Part shown: positions 1 to 7,745 of the stretch, one piece after another
Numbering within the stretch: position 1 is the stretch's first letter
Layout: every line of letters begins with the position of its first letter
Assembly (NCBI GenBank): GCA_024235655.1
Contig: JACKLY010000002.1
Coordinates: 1-64,000, forward strand
Direction: 5' to 3'
Length of the DNA: 64,000 nt
Source: Zoogloeaceae bacterium
GTDB taxonomy: Bacteria; Pseudomonadota; Gammaproteobacteria; Burkholderiales; Rhodocyclaceae
Notes under the pieces: model-generated
Told to the model about the DNA's origin: nothing
The model's database searches: none
The model's input: the letters and a program-made list of their open reading frames with translations, nothing else
Position numbers and translations under genes: made by a program

Positions 1-854
1 GTAAGTACCCGCTCCACTTTGATTCCCTTTTCTGCAACCTGGTGGCAGCCGGTGAGCAGGCAGGCATTCTGGAAACGCTCCTTGACCGACTGGCAACCTA
101 TAAGGAGAAGATGCAGGCGCTCAAATCCAAGATCAAATCTGCTCTGTTTTATCCGATGTCGATTCTCGTCATGGCCTTCGTCATTACCGCCGTGATCATG
201 ATTTTCGTCATCCCGGCCTTCAAAGAAGTTTTCAAGAGCTTTGGTGCCGACCTTCCTGCACCAACAGTCATTGTCATCGCCATGTCGGATTTCTTTGTCG
301 AATACTGGTGGCTGATTTTTGGTTCGTTGGGCGGTGGCATCTACGGTTTCATCGCTGCCTACAAGCGTTCGGAAGCCATGCACATTGCGTTTGACCGGCT
401 ATCGCTTCGCGCCCCGGTTTTTGGGGATGTCATTCGCAAGGCAACGGTTGCTCGATGGACACGGACACTGGCAACCATGTTTGCCGCCGGTGTTCCACTC
501 GTGGAAGCACTGGACTCGGTTGGTGGTGCCTCCGGCAACTACGTCTACAAAGTTGGCACCAAGCAGATTCAAGGAGAAGTTGCGACGGGCACGAATTTGA
601 TGACATCAATGCAGAACAGCAAACTGTTCGACAACATGGTGTTGCAGATGGTCGCTATCGGCGAAGAGTCGGGCGCACTTGACAGCATGCTGGAGAAGGT
701 TGCCGGCTTCCTCGAAGCAGAGGTGGACGACGCCGTTGAAGCCCTCTCCAGCCTTATGGAACCACTGATCATGGCCGTACTGGGCGTGCTGATCGGTGGC
801 CTGGTCGTCGCCATGTACCTGCCGATCTTCAAGCTGGGCGCTGTCGTCGGATGA
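1..854 (+). CDS. pilC: PilC, type IV pilus inner-membrane platform protein (5' end outside window)
   Basis: C-terminal part of the polytopic platform protein that couples the PilB/PilT motor ATPases to pilin insertion and removal in type IVa pilus assembly. The frame is open from the window edge; the segment before the first internal Met already reads as PilC (HFDSLFCNLVAAGEQAG), so the gene is cut by the window and 42 is not its real start. Two T2SSF domains are represented: the end of the first with its membrane segment (FYPMSILVMAFVITAV) and the whole second one with the family signature VAIGEESGALDSML. It ends with the usual hydrophobic helix. The stop overlaps the start of pilD by 4 nt. 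Confidence 0.95.
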   Translation, partial: KYPLHFDSLFCNLVAAGEQAGILETLLDRLATYKEKMQALKSKIKSALFYPMSILVMAFVITAVIMIFVIPAFKEVFKSFGADLPAPTVIVIAMSDFFVEYWWLIFGSLGGGIYGFIAAYKRSEAMHIAFDRLSLRAPVFGDVIRKATVARWTRTLATMFAAGVPLVEALDSVGGASGNYVYKVGTKQIQGEVATGTNLMTSMQNSKLFDNMVLQMVAIGEESGALDSMLEKVAGFLEAEVDDAVEALSSLMEPLIMAVLGVLIGGLVVAMYLPIFKLGAVVG

Positions 855-1702
855 TGCAATTACTGGCAGAGCCCGCCGCTTTTTCGATGGTGGCGGGCTT
901 GATGGGTCTGGTCGTCGGCAGCTTCCTCAATGTAGTCATCCACCGCCTGCCAAAGATGATGGAGCGCGACTGGATGTGCCAGTGTGCCGAATTGCGTGGC
1001 GAGGAAATTCCCGAGGCGGAAACACTGACACTGGCGACACCGCGTTCGCGCTGCCCGCATTGTGGCCACCAGATCACCGCACTGGAGAATATTCCGGTCA
1101 TCAGCTGGCTCATGCTGGGCGGAAAGTGTTCCGCCTGCAAGGCACCAATTTCCATCCGGTACCCGATTGTTGAGGCTGTCACTGGCCTCTTGTCCGCCTA
1201 CGCAGCATGGCATTTCGGCTTTGGCCTCACGGCCGTTGGTGCCATCCTGTTCATTTGGGCCATGGTCGCCCTGACCGGTATCGACTTCGACACCCAGTTG
1301 CTCCCGGACAGCATCACCCTACCGCTACTGTGGCTCGGCCTCCTGCTCAACCTGTCCGCAAGCTTTACCTCGCTCTCGTCAGCAGTCATCGGAGCGATTG
1401 CCGGCTATCTTTCCCTGTGGTCGGTGTACTGGGGGTTCAAACTGGCAACCGGCAAGGAGGGCATGGGCTTTGGCGATTTCAAGCTGCTCGCGGCCATCGG
1501 CGCCTGGCTGGGCTGGCAGATGCTGCCACTGACCATTCTTCTTTCCTCCCTCGTGGGTGCAATCGTCGGCATCGGCCTCATCGTGCTGGCCAAACGCGGG
1601 CGCAATGTCCCCATTCCCTTCGGACCCTACCTCGCCGCCGCCGGCCTGCTTGCACTGTTCTGGGGCAAACCGCTGACGCAGACTTACCTCGGATTGTTCT
1701 GA
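851..1702 (+). CDS. pilD: PilD prepilin peptidase / N-methyltransferase
   Basis: Bifunctional inner-membrane aspartyl protease that cleaves type IV prepilin leaders after Gly and N-methylates the new first residue. 283 aa, the usual length. The cytosolic zinc site is intact (C68, C71, C93, C96), and the two catalytic aspartate motifs are visible: GIDFD (D145/D147) and GFGDFK (D209). Several hydrophobic helices follow. The start overlaps the pilC stop (ATGA), indicating translational coupling. This is the only prepilin peptidase visible here, so by inference it may also process the MSHA pilins encoded at 37.7-41.7 kb. Confidence 0.96.
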   Translation: MMQLLAEPAAFSMVAGLMGLVVGSFLNVVIHRLPKMMERDWMCQCAELRGEEIPEAETLTLATPRSRCPHCGHQITALENIPVISWLMLGGKCSACKAPISIRYPIVEAVTGLLSAYAAWHFGFGLTAVGAILFIWAMVALTGIDFDTQLLPDSITLPLLWLGLLLNLSASFTSLSSAVIGAIAGYLSLWSVYWGFKLATGKEGMGFGDFKLLAAIGAWLGWQMLPLTILLSSLVGAIVGIGLIVLAKRGRNVPIPFGPYLAAAGLLALFWGKPLTQTYLGLF

Positions 1703-1710
1703 CCGCTGCA

Positions 1711-1735
1711 GACGGTTGAAAAATACCGTCTTTTC
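1711..1735 (+). terminator. Possible weak terminator after pilD
   Basis: A 6-bp stem, GACGGT/ACCGTC (1711-1716 with 1725-1730), is followed by TTTT. It lies 9 nt after the pilD stop. The stem is short, so efficiency is doubtful. Confidence 0.4.
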
Positions 1736-1753
1736 CCCCATATCAGCGTCGCG

Positions 1754-1788
1754 CCTGAGCCAAACCAAGCAAGCGGCTCAGGTATAAT
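1754..1788 (+). promoter_or_regulatory. Inverted repeat next to a -10-like TATAAT upstream of fmdB
   Basis: A perfect 8-bp inverted repeat CCTGAGCC (1754-1761) / GGCTCAGG (1775-1782) abuts a consensus -10 hexamer TATAAT (1783-1788), about 20 nt upstream of the fmdB start. No good -35 hexamer is seen. The repeat occupies the -35/spacer region, where an operator would act. It could also serve as the real terminator of pilD. Confidence 0.4.
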
Positions 1789-1809
1789 CTGACGTTTTGG
1801 AGGATTCCC

Positions 1810-2079
1810 ATGCCAATCTATGAATATCGCTGCGAGTCCTGCGGTTCCCAGAAGGATCATCTGCAGAAACTCAACGCACCGACGCTGACCGTTTGCCCGG
1901 CCTGCGGCGCTGAAACCTACAAGAAACTCCTGTCCGCAGCAGGCTTTCAACTCAAGGGTAGCGGCTGGTACGCCACTGACTTCAAGGGCGGCAGCAGCGC
2001 CAAGCAGGAAAGCAAACCCGCTGAAACAGCCTCACCCTGCCAGGGTGGCGGCGGAGGTTGCGCGTGCGCGGGCAGCTGA
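1810..2079 (+). CDS. FmdB-family zinc-ribbon protein
   Basis: 89-aa protein of the FmdB/CxxC_CXXC_SSSS family. Two CxxC pairs (CESCG near residue 9 and CPACG near residue 29) form a small zinc ribbon at the N-terminus, followed by the FQLKGSGWYATDF segment usual for the family and a low-complexity Ser/Gly/Cys tail ending CACAGS. The cellular role of the family is not established; the original FmdB link to formamidase regulation is weak. A strong GGAGG lies at 1799-1803. The 3' end overlaps the next gene, suggesting co-expression with the DUF502 gene and perhaps aspS. Confidence 0.9.
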   Translation: MPIYEYRCESCGSQKDHLQKLNAPTLTVCPACGAETYKKLLSAAGFQLKGSGWYATDFKGGSSAKQESKPAETASPCQGGGGGCACAGS

Positions 2080-2693
2080 TTCGACGCTATTTCGTTACCG
2101 GCCTGCTGATCTGGGTGCCGCTGGCGATCACCCTCTGGGTGCTGTCGCTGATCGTCGGCACCATGGATCAGTCGCTCCGGCTGCTTCCGGTTGCCCTGCA
2201 CCCCAAGCAGCTGTTCGGCTTCGACATACCCGGCGCCGGCGTCATCCTGACCCTGCTGGCCATCATGCTGACCGGCGTTGCTGCGGCCAACTTCATTGGC
2301 CAGCGACTGGTGATCTGGTGGGAATTGCTGCTCGCCCGCATCCCGGTCGTCAATTCGATCTACAACAGCGTCAAGCAGGTTTCCGACACACTTTTCTCTT
2401 CATCGGGAAATGCGTTCCGCAAGGCATTGCTTGTCCAGTACCCGCGTGAAGGCGCGTGGACCATTGCCTTCCTCACCGGTCGCCCCGGTGGCGATGTCGC
2501 CAATCACCTGGATGGCGACTATGTCAGCGTCTACGTTCCCACCACCCCCAACCCGACTTCCGGATTCTTCCTGATGATGCCGAAAGACGATGTGATTGAG
2601 CTCGACATGAGCGTAGACGAAGCCCTCAAATACATCATTTCCATGGGTGTCGTAGCGCCACCGGTCAAAACCCGTGCCGCACCCAAGCCCTGA
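2064..2693 (+). CDS. DUF502 family inner-membrane protein
   Basis: About 209-aa protein of the DUF502 family, function unknown, common upstream of aspS in betaproteobacteria. It shows two N-terminal membrane helices (LLIWVPLAITLWVLSLIV and GVILTLLAIMLTGVAAANFIG), then the conserved IPVVNSIYNSVKQVSDTLFS segment and a soluble C-terminal domain. I chose GTG 2064: GGAGG at 2053-2057 sits 6 nt before it, whereas the upstream TTG at 2058 directly abuts that site. Both starts lie inside the fmdB coding region, so translation is probably coupled. aspS begins 31 nt after the stop. Confidence 0.88.
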   Translation: MRGQLIRRYFVTGLLIWVPLAITLWVLSLIVGTMDQSLRLLPVALHPKQLFGFDIPGAGVILTLLAIMLTGVAAANFIGQRLVIWWELLLARIPVVNSIYNSVKQVSDTLFSSSGNAFRKALLVQYPREGAWTIAFLTGRPGGDVANHLDGDYVSVYVPTTPNPTSGFFLMMPKDDVIELDMSVDEALKYIISMGVVAPPVKTRAAPKP

Positions 2694-2724
2694 AACACCG
2701 AACACGAAGCCAACCAAGAAAACC

Positions 2725-4524
2725 ATGCGTACTCATTACTGCGGACAACTCAATTCCCAACTCAACGGCCAGGAAGTCACCCTTTGTGGCTGGGCGCATC
2801 GTCGCCGTGACCACGGCGGCGTCATCTTCATCGACCTGCGCGACCGCGAAGGTCTGGCGCAGGTCGTGTGCGACCCGGATCGCGCCGAGATGTTCGCCAT
2901 CGCCGAATCCGTCCGCAACGAGTTCTGCCTGAAGATCACCGGCAAGGTTCGCCCGCGCCCGGAAGGCACGACCAACGCCAACCTCGCCTCTGGCGAAATC
3001 GAAATCCTCTGCCACGAGATTGAGGTACTCAACCCATCGGTGACACCGCCTTTCCAGCTTGACGAAGACAACCTCTCCGAGAACGTGCGCCTGACACACC
3101 GCGTCATTGATCTTCGCCGGCCGCAGATGCAGAACAACCTGATGTTGCGCTACAAGACGGCACGCGCCTTCCGCCGCTTCCTCGACGACAACGGCTTCAT
3201 CGACATCGAAACGCCGATGCTGACAAAGAGCACCCCGGAAGGCGCCCGCGACTACCTCGTGCCATCGCGCGTACATCCGGGCCAGTTCTTCGCGCTGCCG
3301 CAGTCGCCGCAGCTGTTCAAGCAACTGCTGATGGTCTCCGGCTTCGACCGCTACTACCAGATCACCAAATGCTTCCGCGACGAAGACCTGCGCGCCGACC
3401 GCCAGCCGGAGTTCACCCAGGTCGATATCGAAACCTCGTTCATGAGCGAGAACGAAATCACCGCGCTGATGGAAAAGCTGATGCGCACCGTGTTCAAGGA
3501 AGCGATCGACGTCGACCTGCCGGAATTCCCGCGCATGAGCTACGCCGAAGCCATGCATCGCTTTGGCTCCGACAAGCCGGACCTGCGCGTCACGCTGGAA
3601 CTCACGGAAGTCACCGACGCCTTCAAGGACGTCGCCTTCAAGGTCTTCGCCGGCGTTGCCAACAGCGAAGGCGGCCGCATCGCCGCCATGCGCATTCCGG
3701 GCGGTGCCACGCTCACCCGTGGCGAGATCGACGCCTACACCCAGTTCGTCGGCATCTACGGCGCCAAGGGGCTGGCCTACATCAAGGTCAACGACGCCAC
3801 CCAGATCAACGAAACCGGCCTGCAGTCGCCGATCGTCAAGAACCTGTCGGAAGCTTCGTTGCGTACGGTGATCGAGCGCACCGGCGCCCAGTCCGGCGAC
3901 CTGATCTTCTTCGGTGCCGACAAGGCCAAGATCGTCAACGACGCCCTCGGCGCGCTGCGCATCAAGATCGGCCACGAGAAGGGCTTCGTCACCGGCGCCC
4001 AGTGGGCGCCACTGTGGGTCGTCGACTTTCCGATGTTCGAATACGACGACGAGAACAAGCGCTGGACCGCCTGCCACCACCCCTTTACCAGCCCGAAGGA
4101 CGAGCACATGGATCTGCTCACTTCCGATCCCGGCAAGTGCCTGGCCAAGGCCTACGACCTGGCGCTGAACGGCTGGGAACTCGGCGGCGGCTCGGTGCGT
4201 ATCCACCGTTCCGACGTGCAGGAGAAAGTCTTCGCCGCGCTCAACATCGGCCCGGAAGAACAGCAGGCCAAGTTCGGCTTCCTGCTCGACGCGCTCAAGT
4301 ACGGCGCGCCGCCGCACGGCGGCCTCGCCTTCGGCCTTGACCGCATCGTCACCATGATGACCGGCGCCGAATCGATCCGTGACGTGATCGCCTTCCCGAA
4401 GACGCAGCGCGCCCAGTGCCTGCTCACCGATGCACCGTCCGACGTCGACGAAAAGCAATTGCGCGAGCTGCATGTGCGCCTGCGCCAGAAGGTCGACACT
4501 TCGGTTGAGGTCAGCAAGGGCTAA
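2725..4524 (+). CDS. aspS: Aspartyl-tRNA synthetase
   Basis: Class II aminoacyl-tRNA synthetase that charges tRNA-Asp. 599 aa from ATG 2725 (MRTHYCGQL), the normal bacterial AspRS start and length. An upstream in-frame ATG (2674) would add 17 unrelated residues and overlap the DUF502 gene. The N-terminal OB-fold anticodon-binding domain (GWAHRRRDHGGVIFIDLRD) is followed by the catalytic core with motif 2 (CFRDEDLRADRQPEFTQ), the bacterial GAD insertion domain, and motif 3 (GGLAFGLDRIV). It is followed after 3 nt by the ribonuclease gene. Confidence 0.97.
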   Translation: MRTHYCGQLNSQLNGQEVTLCGWAHRRRDHGGVIFIDLRDREGLAQVVCDPDRAEMFAIAESVRNEFCLKITGKVRPRPEGTTNANLASGEIEILCHEIEVLNPSVTPPFQLDEDNLSENVRLTHRVIDLRRPQMQNNLMLRYKTARAFRRFLDDNGFIDIETPMLTKSTPEGARDYLVPSRVHPGQFFALPQSPQLFKQLLMVSGFDRYYQITKCFRDEDLRADRQPEFTQVDIETSFMSENEITALMEKLMRTVFKEAIDVDLPEFPRMSYAEAMHRFGSDKPDLRVTLELTEVTDAFKDVAFKVFAGVANSEGGRIAAMRIPGGATLTRGEIDAYTQFVGIYGAKGLAYIKVNDATQINETGLQSPIVKNLSEASLRTVIERTGAQSGDLIFFGADKAKIVNDALGALRIKIGHEKGFVTGAQWAPLWVVDFPMFEYDDENKRWTACHHPFTSPKDEHMDLLTSDPGKCLAKAYDLALNGWELGGGSVRIHRSDVQEKVFAALNIGPEEQQAKFGFLLDALKYGAPPHGGLAFGLDRIVTMMTGAESIRDVIAFPKTQRAQCLLTDAPSDVDEKQLRELHVRLRQKVDTSVEVSKG

Positions 4525-4527
4525 GAG

Positions 4528-4938
4528 ATGAGCGCGCGGCTGCCGAACTTGCCTCTGCTGCTGCGCGTCTTTCTTGCTCTCTTTGCCTGCCTTGCCCTCG
4601 GCTTTGGCAACGCCACTGCCCGGGAATCTGCACCGACCACGGCAGCAGCCATCGAAAACGTTGCCCTGTCGGCCCTGCCGGCAGAGGCAGCTGAAACACT
4701 GGCCATCATCAAGCGCGGCGGCCCCTATCCCTACCGGCGTGACGGCATCCGCTTCGGCAACTACGAAAAACTGCTGCCGATCCGCGCCAAGAACTACTAC
4801 AGCGAATACACCGTACCCACACCCGGCCTGAAACACAGGGGCGCACGCCGCATCGTTGCCGGTGGCAACCCGCAGGCTTCGGGCGAGTACTACTACACCG
4901 ACGACCACTACCGCAGCTTCCGTCGCATCAAGGAATAG
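4528..4938 (+). CDS. Secreted guanyl-specific ribonuclease (RNase Sa / barnase-like)
   Basis: 136 aa. An N-terminal signal peptide (hydrophobic LLLRVFLALFACLALGFG, likely cleavage near ATA-RES) precedes a microbial N1/T1-type ribonuclease domain. Family landmarks are present: LPAEAAETLAIIKRGGPYPY, the catalytic Glu in YSEYTV, the Arg in RGARRIV and the general-acid His in TDDHYRSF. It should cleave single-stranded RNA 3' of G, in the periplasm or outside the cell. It starts 3 nt after aspS and is followed 34 nt later by a barstar-type inhibitor gene, which fits protection of the cytoplasm against the unexported enzyme. Confidence 0.9.
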   Translation: MSARLPNLPLLLRVFLALFACLALGFGNATARESAPTTAAAIENVALSALPAEAAETLAIIKRGGPYPYRRDGIRFGNYEKLLPIRAKNYYSEYTVPTPGLKHRGARRIVAGGNPQASGEYYYTDDHYRSFRRIKE

Positions 4939-4972
4939 GCATCGCCGGCGGTGGCGGCCCACAGGAGAGACC

Positions 4973-5428
4973 ATGAGCACCATGAGTCAGAGACTGCAGC
5001 AACTGCTGGCCCAGAGTGAATTCGCCGGCGTCTATCACCTGCCCCACATCGACTGCAAACCGCTCAAGCAGGCCACCCTCGCACTTGGCTACGGCTGGTT
5101 GCAGGCTGATTGCAGCAAACAGGGTGAAATCACCCCTGCACTCGAAAAACTGGGCAAGGATCTGCGCCTGCCTGACTGGTACGGCGCCAATTACGATGCC
5201 CTCTCTGACTGCCTGAGCGACCTGAGCTGGAACGCGGCTCCCGGCTATGTACTCCTGATCAGCGGTGCCGACAAGCTCCACGGCAAGGACGAAGCCGCAT
5301 TCAACACCCTCAACGAGGTATTTGCCGACGTCATCGGCAACTGGAAGGAAGAAAAAGTGCCGTTCTGGGTCTTTTACGACATGCGCCCAAACAGCCTCGC
5401 CTCGCTGCCCACCCTTGCTGCCGGCTGA
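4973..5428 (+). CDS. Barstar family ribonuclease inhibitor
   Basis: 151 aa from ATG 4973 (MSTMSQRL), preceded by AGGAGAGA. It belongs to the barstar family. The hallmark LPDWYGANYDALSDCLSDL contains the aspartate that, in barstar, plugs the barnase active site. The protein has no signal peptide and so should be cytoplasmic. Its immediate neighbour upstream is the exported barnase/RNase Sa-like enzyme, so a cognate enzyme-inhibitor pair is the natural reading; binding itself is inferred. nudB follows after 19 nt. Confidence 0.9.
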   Translation: MSTMSQRLQQLLAQSEFAGVYHLPHIDCKPLKQATLALGYGWLQADCSKQGEITPALEKLGKDLRLPDWYGANYDALSDCLSDLSWNAAPGYVLLISGADKLHGKDEAAFNTLNEVFADVIGNWKEEKVPFWVFYDMRPNSLASLPTLAAG

Positions 5429-5447
5429 ACCCGGCGCTGCATCCGAC

Positions 5448-5888
5448 ATGGCCTGCAAAAAGCCTGTTTCGGTGCTTGTCGTCATTCACACGGCCAGCAA
5501 CGACATCCTCCTTCTCGAACGTGCCGCCCACCCCGGCTACTGGCAATCCGTCACCGGCAGCCAGGAAGATGAAGAGTCGCTGGCCGAAACCGCTGCCCGT
5601 GAAGTGCTGGAAGAAACCGGCATCGACATCGCCGCCCATGGCCTGAAACTGCTTGATTGGCAGCAGGTCAACACCTACGAAATCTTCCCCGAGTGGCGGC
5701 ACCGCTATGCGCCGGGCGTGACCGAAAATACCGAACACGTTTTCTCACTGGAAGTGCCATCGGGCATACCCATCCATATCGCCCCCGGTGAGCATTTGGC
5801 GTATCAATGGTTACCTGCACCGGCTGCAGCAAACTTGGTATTCAGCTGGAGTAACCGTGACGCCATCCTGCAACTGAACAACTGCTGA
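5448..5888 (+). CDS. nudB: Dihydroneopterin triphosphate diphosphatase (NudB)
   Basis: 146-aa Nudix hydrolase. The Nudix box is intact (GSQEDEESLAETAAREVLEETGI in pattern: G-x5-E-x7-REVLEETG). The N-terminal KPVSVLVVIHTASNDILLLERA and the segment FPEWRHRYAPGVTENTEHVFSL are typical of NudB, which removes pyrophosphate from 7,8-dihydroneopterin triphosphate in folate synthesis. The start at 5448 matches the family; the frame extends upstream only as an overlap with barstar. Gene order aspS ... nudB is common in beta- and gammaproteobacteria. Confidence 0.92.
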   Translation: MACKKPVSVLVVIHTASNDILLLERAAHPGYWQSVTGSQEDEESLAETAAREVLEETGIDIAAHGLKLLDWQQVNTYEIFPEWRHRYAPGVTENTEHVFSLEVPSGIPIHIAPGEHLAYQWLPAPAAANLVFSWSNRDAILQLNNC

Positions 5889-5940
5889 ACAAAGCCGCCC
5901 CCACAGAGGGGACACCACCGCCCCCAAAGGAGACCCCCTC

Positions 5941-6417
5941 ATGCCCCACGCCAACGCCGAACTCATTACCCGCTTCTACGCTGCCCTCGGCGAAAAAGAC
6001 GGCGCAGCCATGGCCGCCTGCTATGCCGACGATGCCACTTTCAGCGACCCGGTATTCCGCAATCTCGACGCCAAAGGCGTTCGCGGCATGTGGCAGATGC
6101 TCTGCGCCCGCGCCACCAACCTGACGGTGGTGGCCAACGATATCGAAGCTGACGACACGCGCGGCAGGGCCTGCTGGGTAGCCACCTACACCTTCAGCAA
6201 GACCGGTCGCAAGGTGTGCAACGTGATCGACGCCCGTTTCGAATTCCGCGATGGCAAGATCGTGCGCCACACCGACCGCTTCGACCTCTGGCGCTGGGCC
6301 AGCATGGCGCTCGGCTTCAAGGGCGCGCTGCTCGGCTGGACCCCCATGGTGCAGAACGCCATCCGGCAGGAAGCCGGGCGCGGCCTGAAAAGCTGGCTGA
6401 CCAAGCATCCGGAATAA
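5941..6417 (+). CDS. NTF2-like (SnoaL-type) family protein
   Basis: 158-aa single-domain protein of the NTF2/SnoaL superfamily. The opening helix pattern (ELITRFYAALGEKDGAAMAACYADDATFSDPVF) and the later FEFRDGKIVRHTDRFDLWRWASMAL are characteristic cone-fold elements. Members range from small-molecule isomerases to non-catalytic binding proteins, so no substrate can be assigned. An AAAGGAG lies 7-8 nt before the ATG. It is separated from nudB by 52 nt and may be cotranscribed with it. Confidence 0.85.
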   Translation: MPHANAELITRFYAALGEKDGAAMAACYADDATFSDPVFRNLDAKGVRGMWQMLCARATNLTVVANDIEADDTRGRACWVATYTFSKTGRKVCNVIDARFEFRDGKIVRHTDRFDLWRWASMALGFKGALLGWTPMVQNAIRQEAGRGLKSWLTKHPE

Positions 6418-6447
6418 ATTTTTAATTTTTTCAGGTTTCCCTGTAAG

Positions 6448-6468
6448 GGTTGGGGGCGTTCCCCGACC
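6448..6468. repeat. Inverted repeat upstream of bufA2
   Basis: GGTTGGGG (6448-6455) and CCCCGACC (6461-6468) form an 8-bp hairpin with one G-T pair, about 85 nt before the bufA2 start. It has no T-run after it, so it is not an obvious terminator. It could be an mRNA leader structure or a regulator site. Confidence 0.35.
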
Positions 6469-6552
6469 AAGGAATGTCAGCGCATTGATTTCCCGCCCAT
6501 GAGAGGCAAAACGATGGCGGCTGACGTACCTCAACCCGAACGGAGACCCATC

Positions 6553-6810
6553 ATGAACCACAAGAAATCTGGCATCGCCATCGCTTCCGCTGCAGCTGCC
6601 CTGTTTGCCCTCGGCACCACCGCCACCGTCGTCCAGGCCGCTGACGCCCCCACTGTAAAGTGTGCAGGCATCAACAGCTGCAAGGGCACCTCGGAATGCA
6701 AGACCGCCAAGAATGACTGCAAAGGCCACAACGCCTGCAAGGGGAAGGGCTGGATGAGCAAGGCCTCGGCCAAGGAATGTACCGACGCTGGCGGCACCGT
6801 CCTGAAATAA
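6553..6810 (+). CDS. bufA2: BufA2-type bufferin precursor (RiPP metallophore, six cysteines)
   Basis: 85-aa small exported precursor. It has a signal peptide (KKSGIAIASAAAALFALGTTATVVQA, cleavage near residue 29) and then a short Cys-rich mature region with Cys at 37, 43, 49, 56, 62 and 76 in repeated CKG-type contexts (CAGINSCKG, NDCKGHNACKG). This matches the bufferin precursors whose cysteines are modified by an MNIO-family enzyme to give copper-binding peptides; BufA2 is the name I recall for this six-Cys subgroup. ATG 6553 has GGAGA 6 nt upstream; an upstream in-frame ATG at 6514 is less likely. bufB and bufC follow directly. Confidence 0.85.
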   Translation: MNHKKSGIAIASAAAALFALGTTATVVQAADAPTVKCAGINSCKGTSECKTAKNDCKGHNACKGKGWMSKASAKECTDAGGTVLK

Positions 6811-6890
6811 GCGCTTCCTCCTCCGAGGCGGCGCTTGCACAGGCTGCCCCGGACCGGTGGCCCCCTCTCCTCGAACCCAGCGAGCGCCCT

Positions 6891-7745
6891 GTGACCTCCA
6901 TTGACGGCTTTGGCCTCGGCCTGCGTACCGAGCACTACAGCGATTTCCGTAGCGGCCAACCCGCGGCCGACTGGCTCGAAATCATTTCCGAAAACTACAT
7001 GGTGCCCGGTGGCCGGCCGCTGCAGCACCTCGACGCGATCCGCGCGCACTACCCGATGGTGATGCACGGCGTCTCGCTCTCCATCGGCAGCACCGACCCA
7101 CTGAACATGCAATACCTGGCCGACCTGAAAGCGCTGATCGCCCGCGTGCAGCCCGGCTGGGTTTCCGACCACATCTGCTGGACCGGCGTCGACCACGCCA
7201 ACCTGCACGACCTGCTGCCCATGCCCTGCACCGAAGCCGCACTCAAGCACATGGTCGAGCGCGTACAGCGGGTGCAAGATTTCCTCGGCCAGCGCATCGC
7301 GCTGGAAAACGCCTCTACCTACGTCGCCTTCGCCGGTGACGACATGAACGAATGGGAGTTTGTGCGCGAACTGGCCGAACGCGCCGACTGCTGGCTGCTG
7401 CTCGATGTTAACAATGTCTATGTAAGCGCCCGCAACCACGGCTTCGACGGCCGCCGCTACATCGACGCCCTGCCCAGCCAACGCATCCGCCAGATCCACC
7501 TCGCCGGCCATGAAGACCTGGGCGATACCCTGATCGACACGCACGACCACCCGATCTGCCCCGGCGTGTTCGACCTATACGCCTACACGCTCGATCGCCA
7601 CGGCTGGGTGCCGACGATGATCGAGCGCGACGACCACATCCCCCCGCTCTCCGAACTGCTCGCCGAACTCGACCAGGTGCGCGCCATTGCCGCCGCCGCA
7701 CAAACGCCGCACTGCGGGCAGGATGCCTGCCGGGAGGCCGCATGA
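6891..7745 (+). CDS. bufB: BufB, MNIO-family (DUF692) bufferin maturase
   Basis: 284 aa from GTG 6891, or 322 aa from ATG 6777, which would overlap bufA2. I prefer GTG because the conserved family start (FGLGLRTEHY) lies just behind it. MNIO enzymes are TIM-barrel, multi-iron oxidases that convert precursor cysteines to heterocycles. Metal-ligand motifs are visible in order: SENYM, MHGVSLSIG, LENASTY, LLDVNNVYVSARNHG, IHLAGHE, DTHDHP and ERDDHIP. The modified peptide is presumably the adjacent bufA2 product, acted on in the cytoplasm before export. The 3' end overlaps bufC by 4 nt (ATGA). Confidence 0.9.
   Translation: MTSIDGFGLGLRTEHYSDFRSGQPAADWLEIISENYMVPGGRPLQHLDAIRAHYPMVMHGVSLSIGSTDPLNMQYLADLKALIARVQPGWVSDHICWTGVDHANLHDLLPMPCTEAALKHMVERVQRVQDFLGQRIALENASTYVAFAGDDMNEWEFVRELAERADCWLLLDVNNVYVSARNHGFDGRRYIDALPSQRIRQIHLAGHEDLGDTLIDTHDHPICPGVFDLYAYTLDRHGWVPTMIERDDHIPPLSELLAELDQVRAIAAAAQTPHCGQDACREAA

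Noticed and set aside
2665..4983. A 772-codon open frame on the minus strand across aspS and the ribonuclease gene
   Set aside because: It is the antisense shadow of aspS: high G+C with third-position bias keeps opposite frames open. The composition is low-complexity and aspS is unmistakable.
6514..6552. Upstream ATG (6514) as the bufA2 start
   Set aside because: It would add 13 residues before the basic start of the signal peptide, and the internal ATG 6553 has a better ribosome-binding site.
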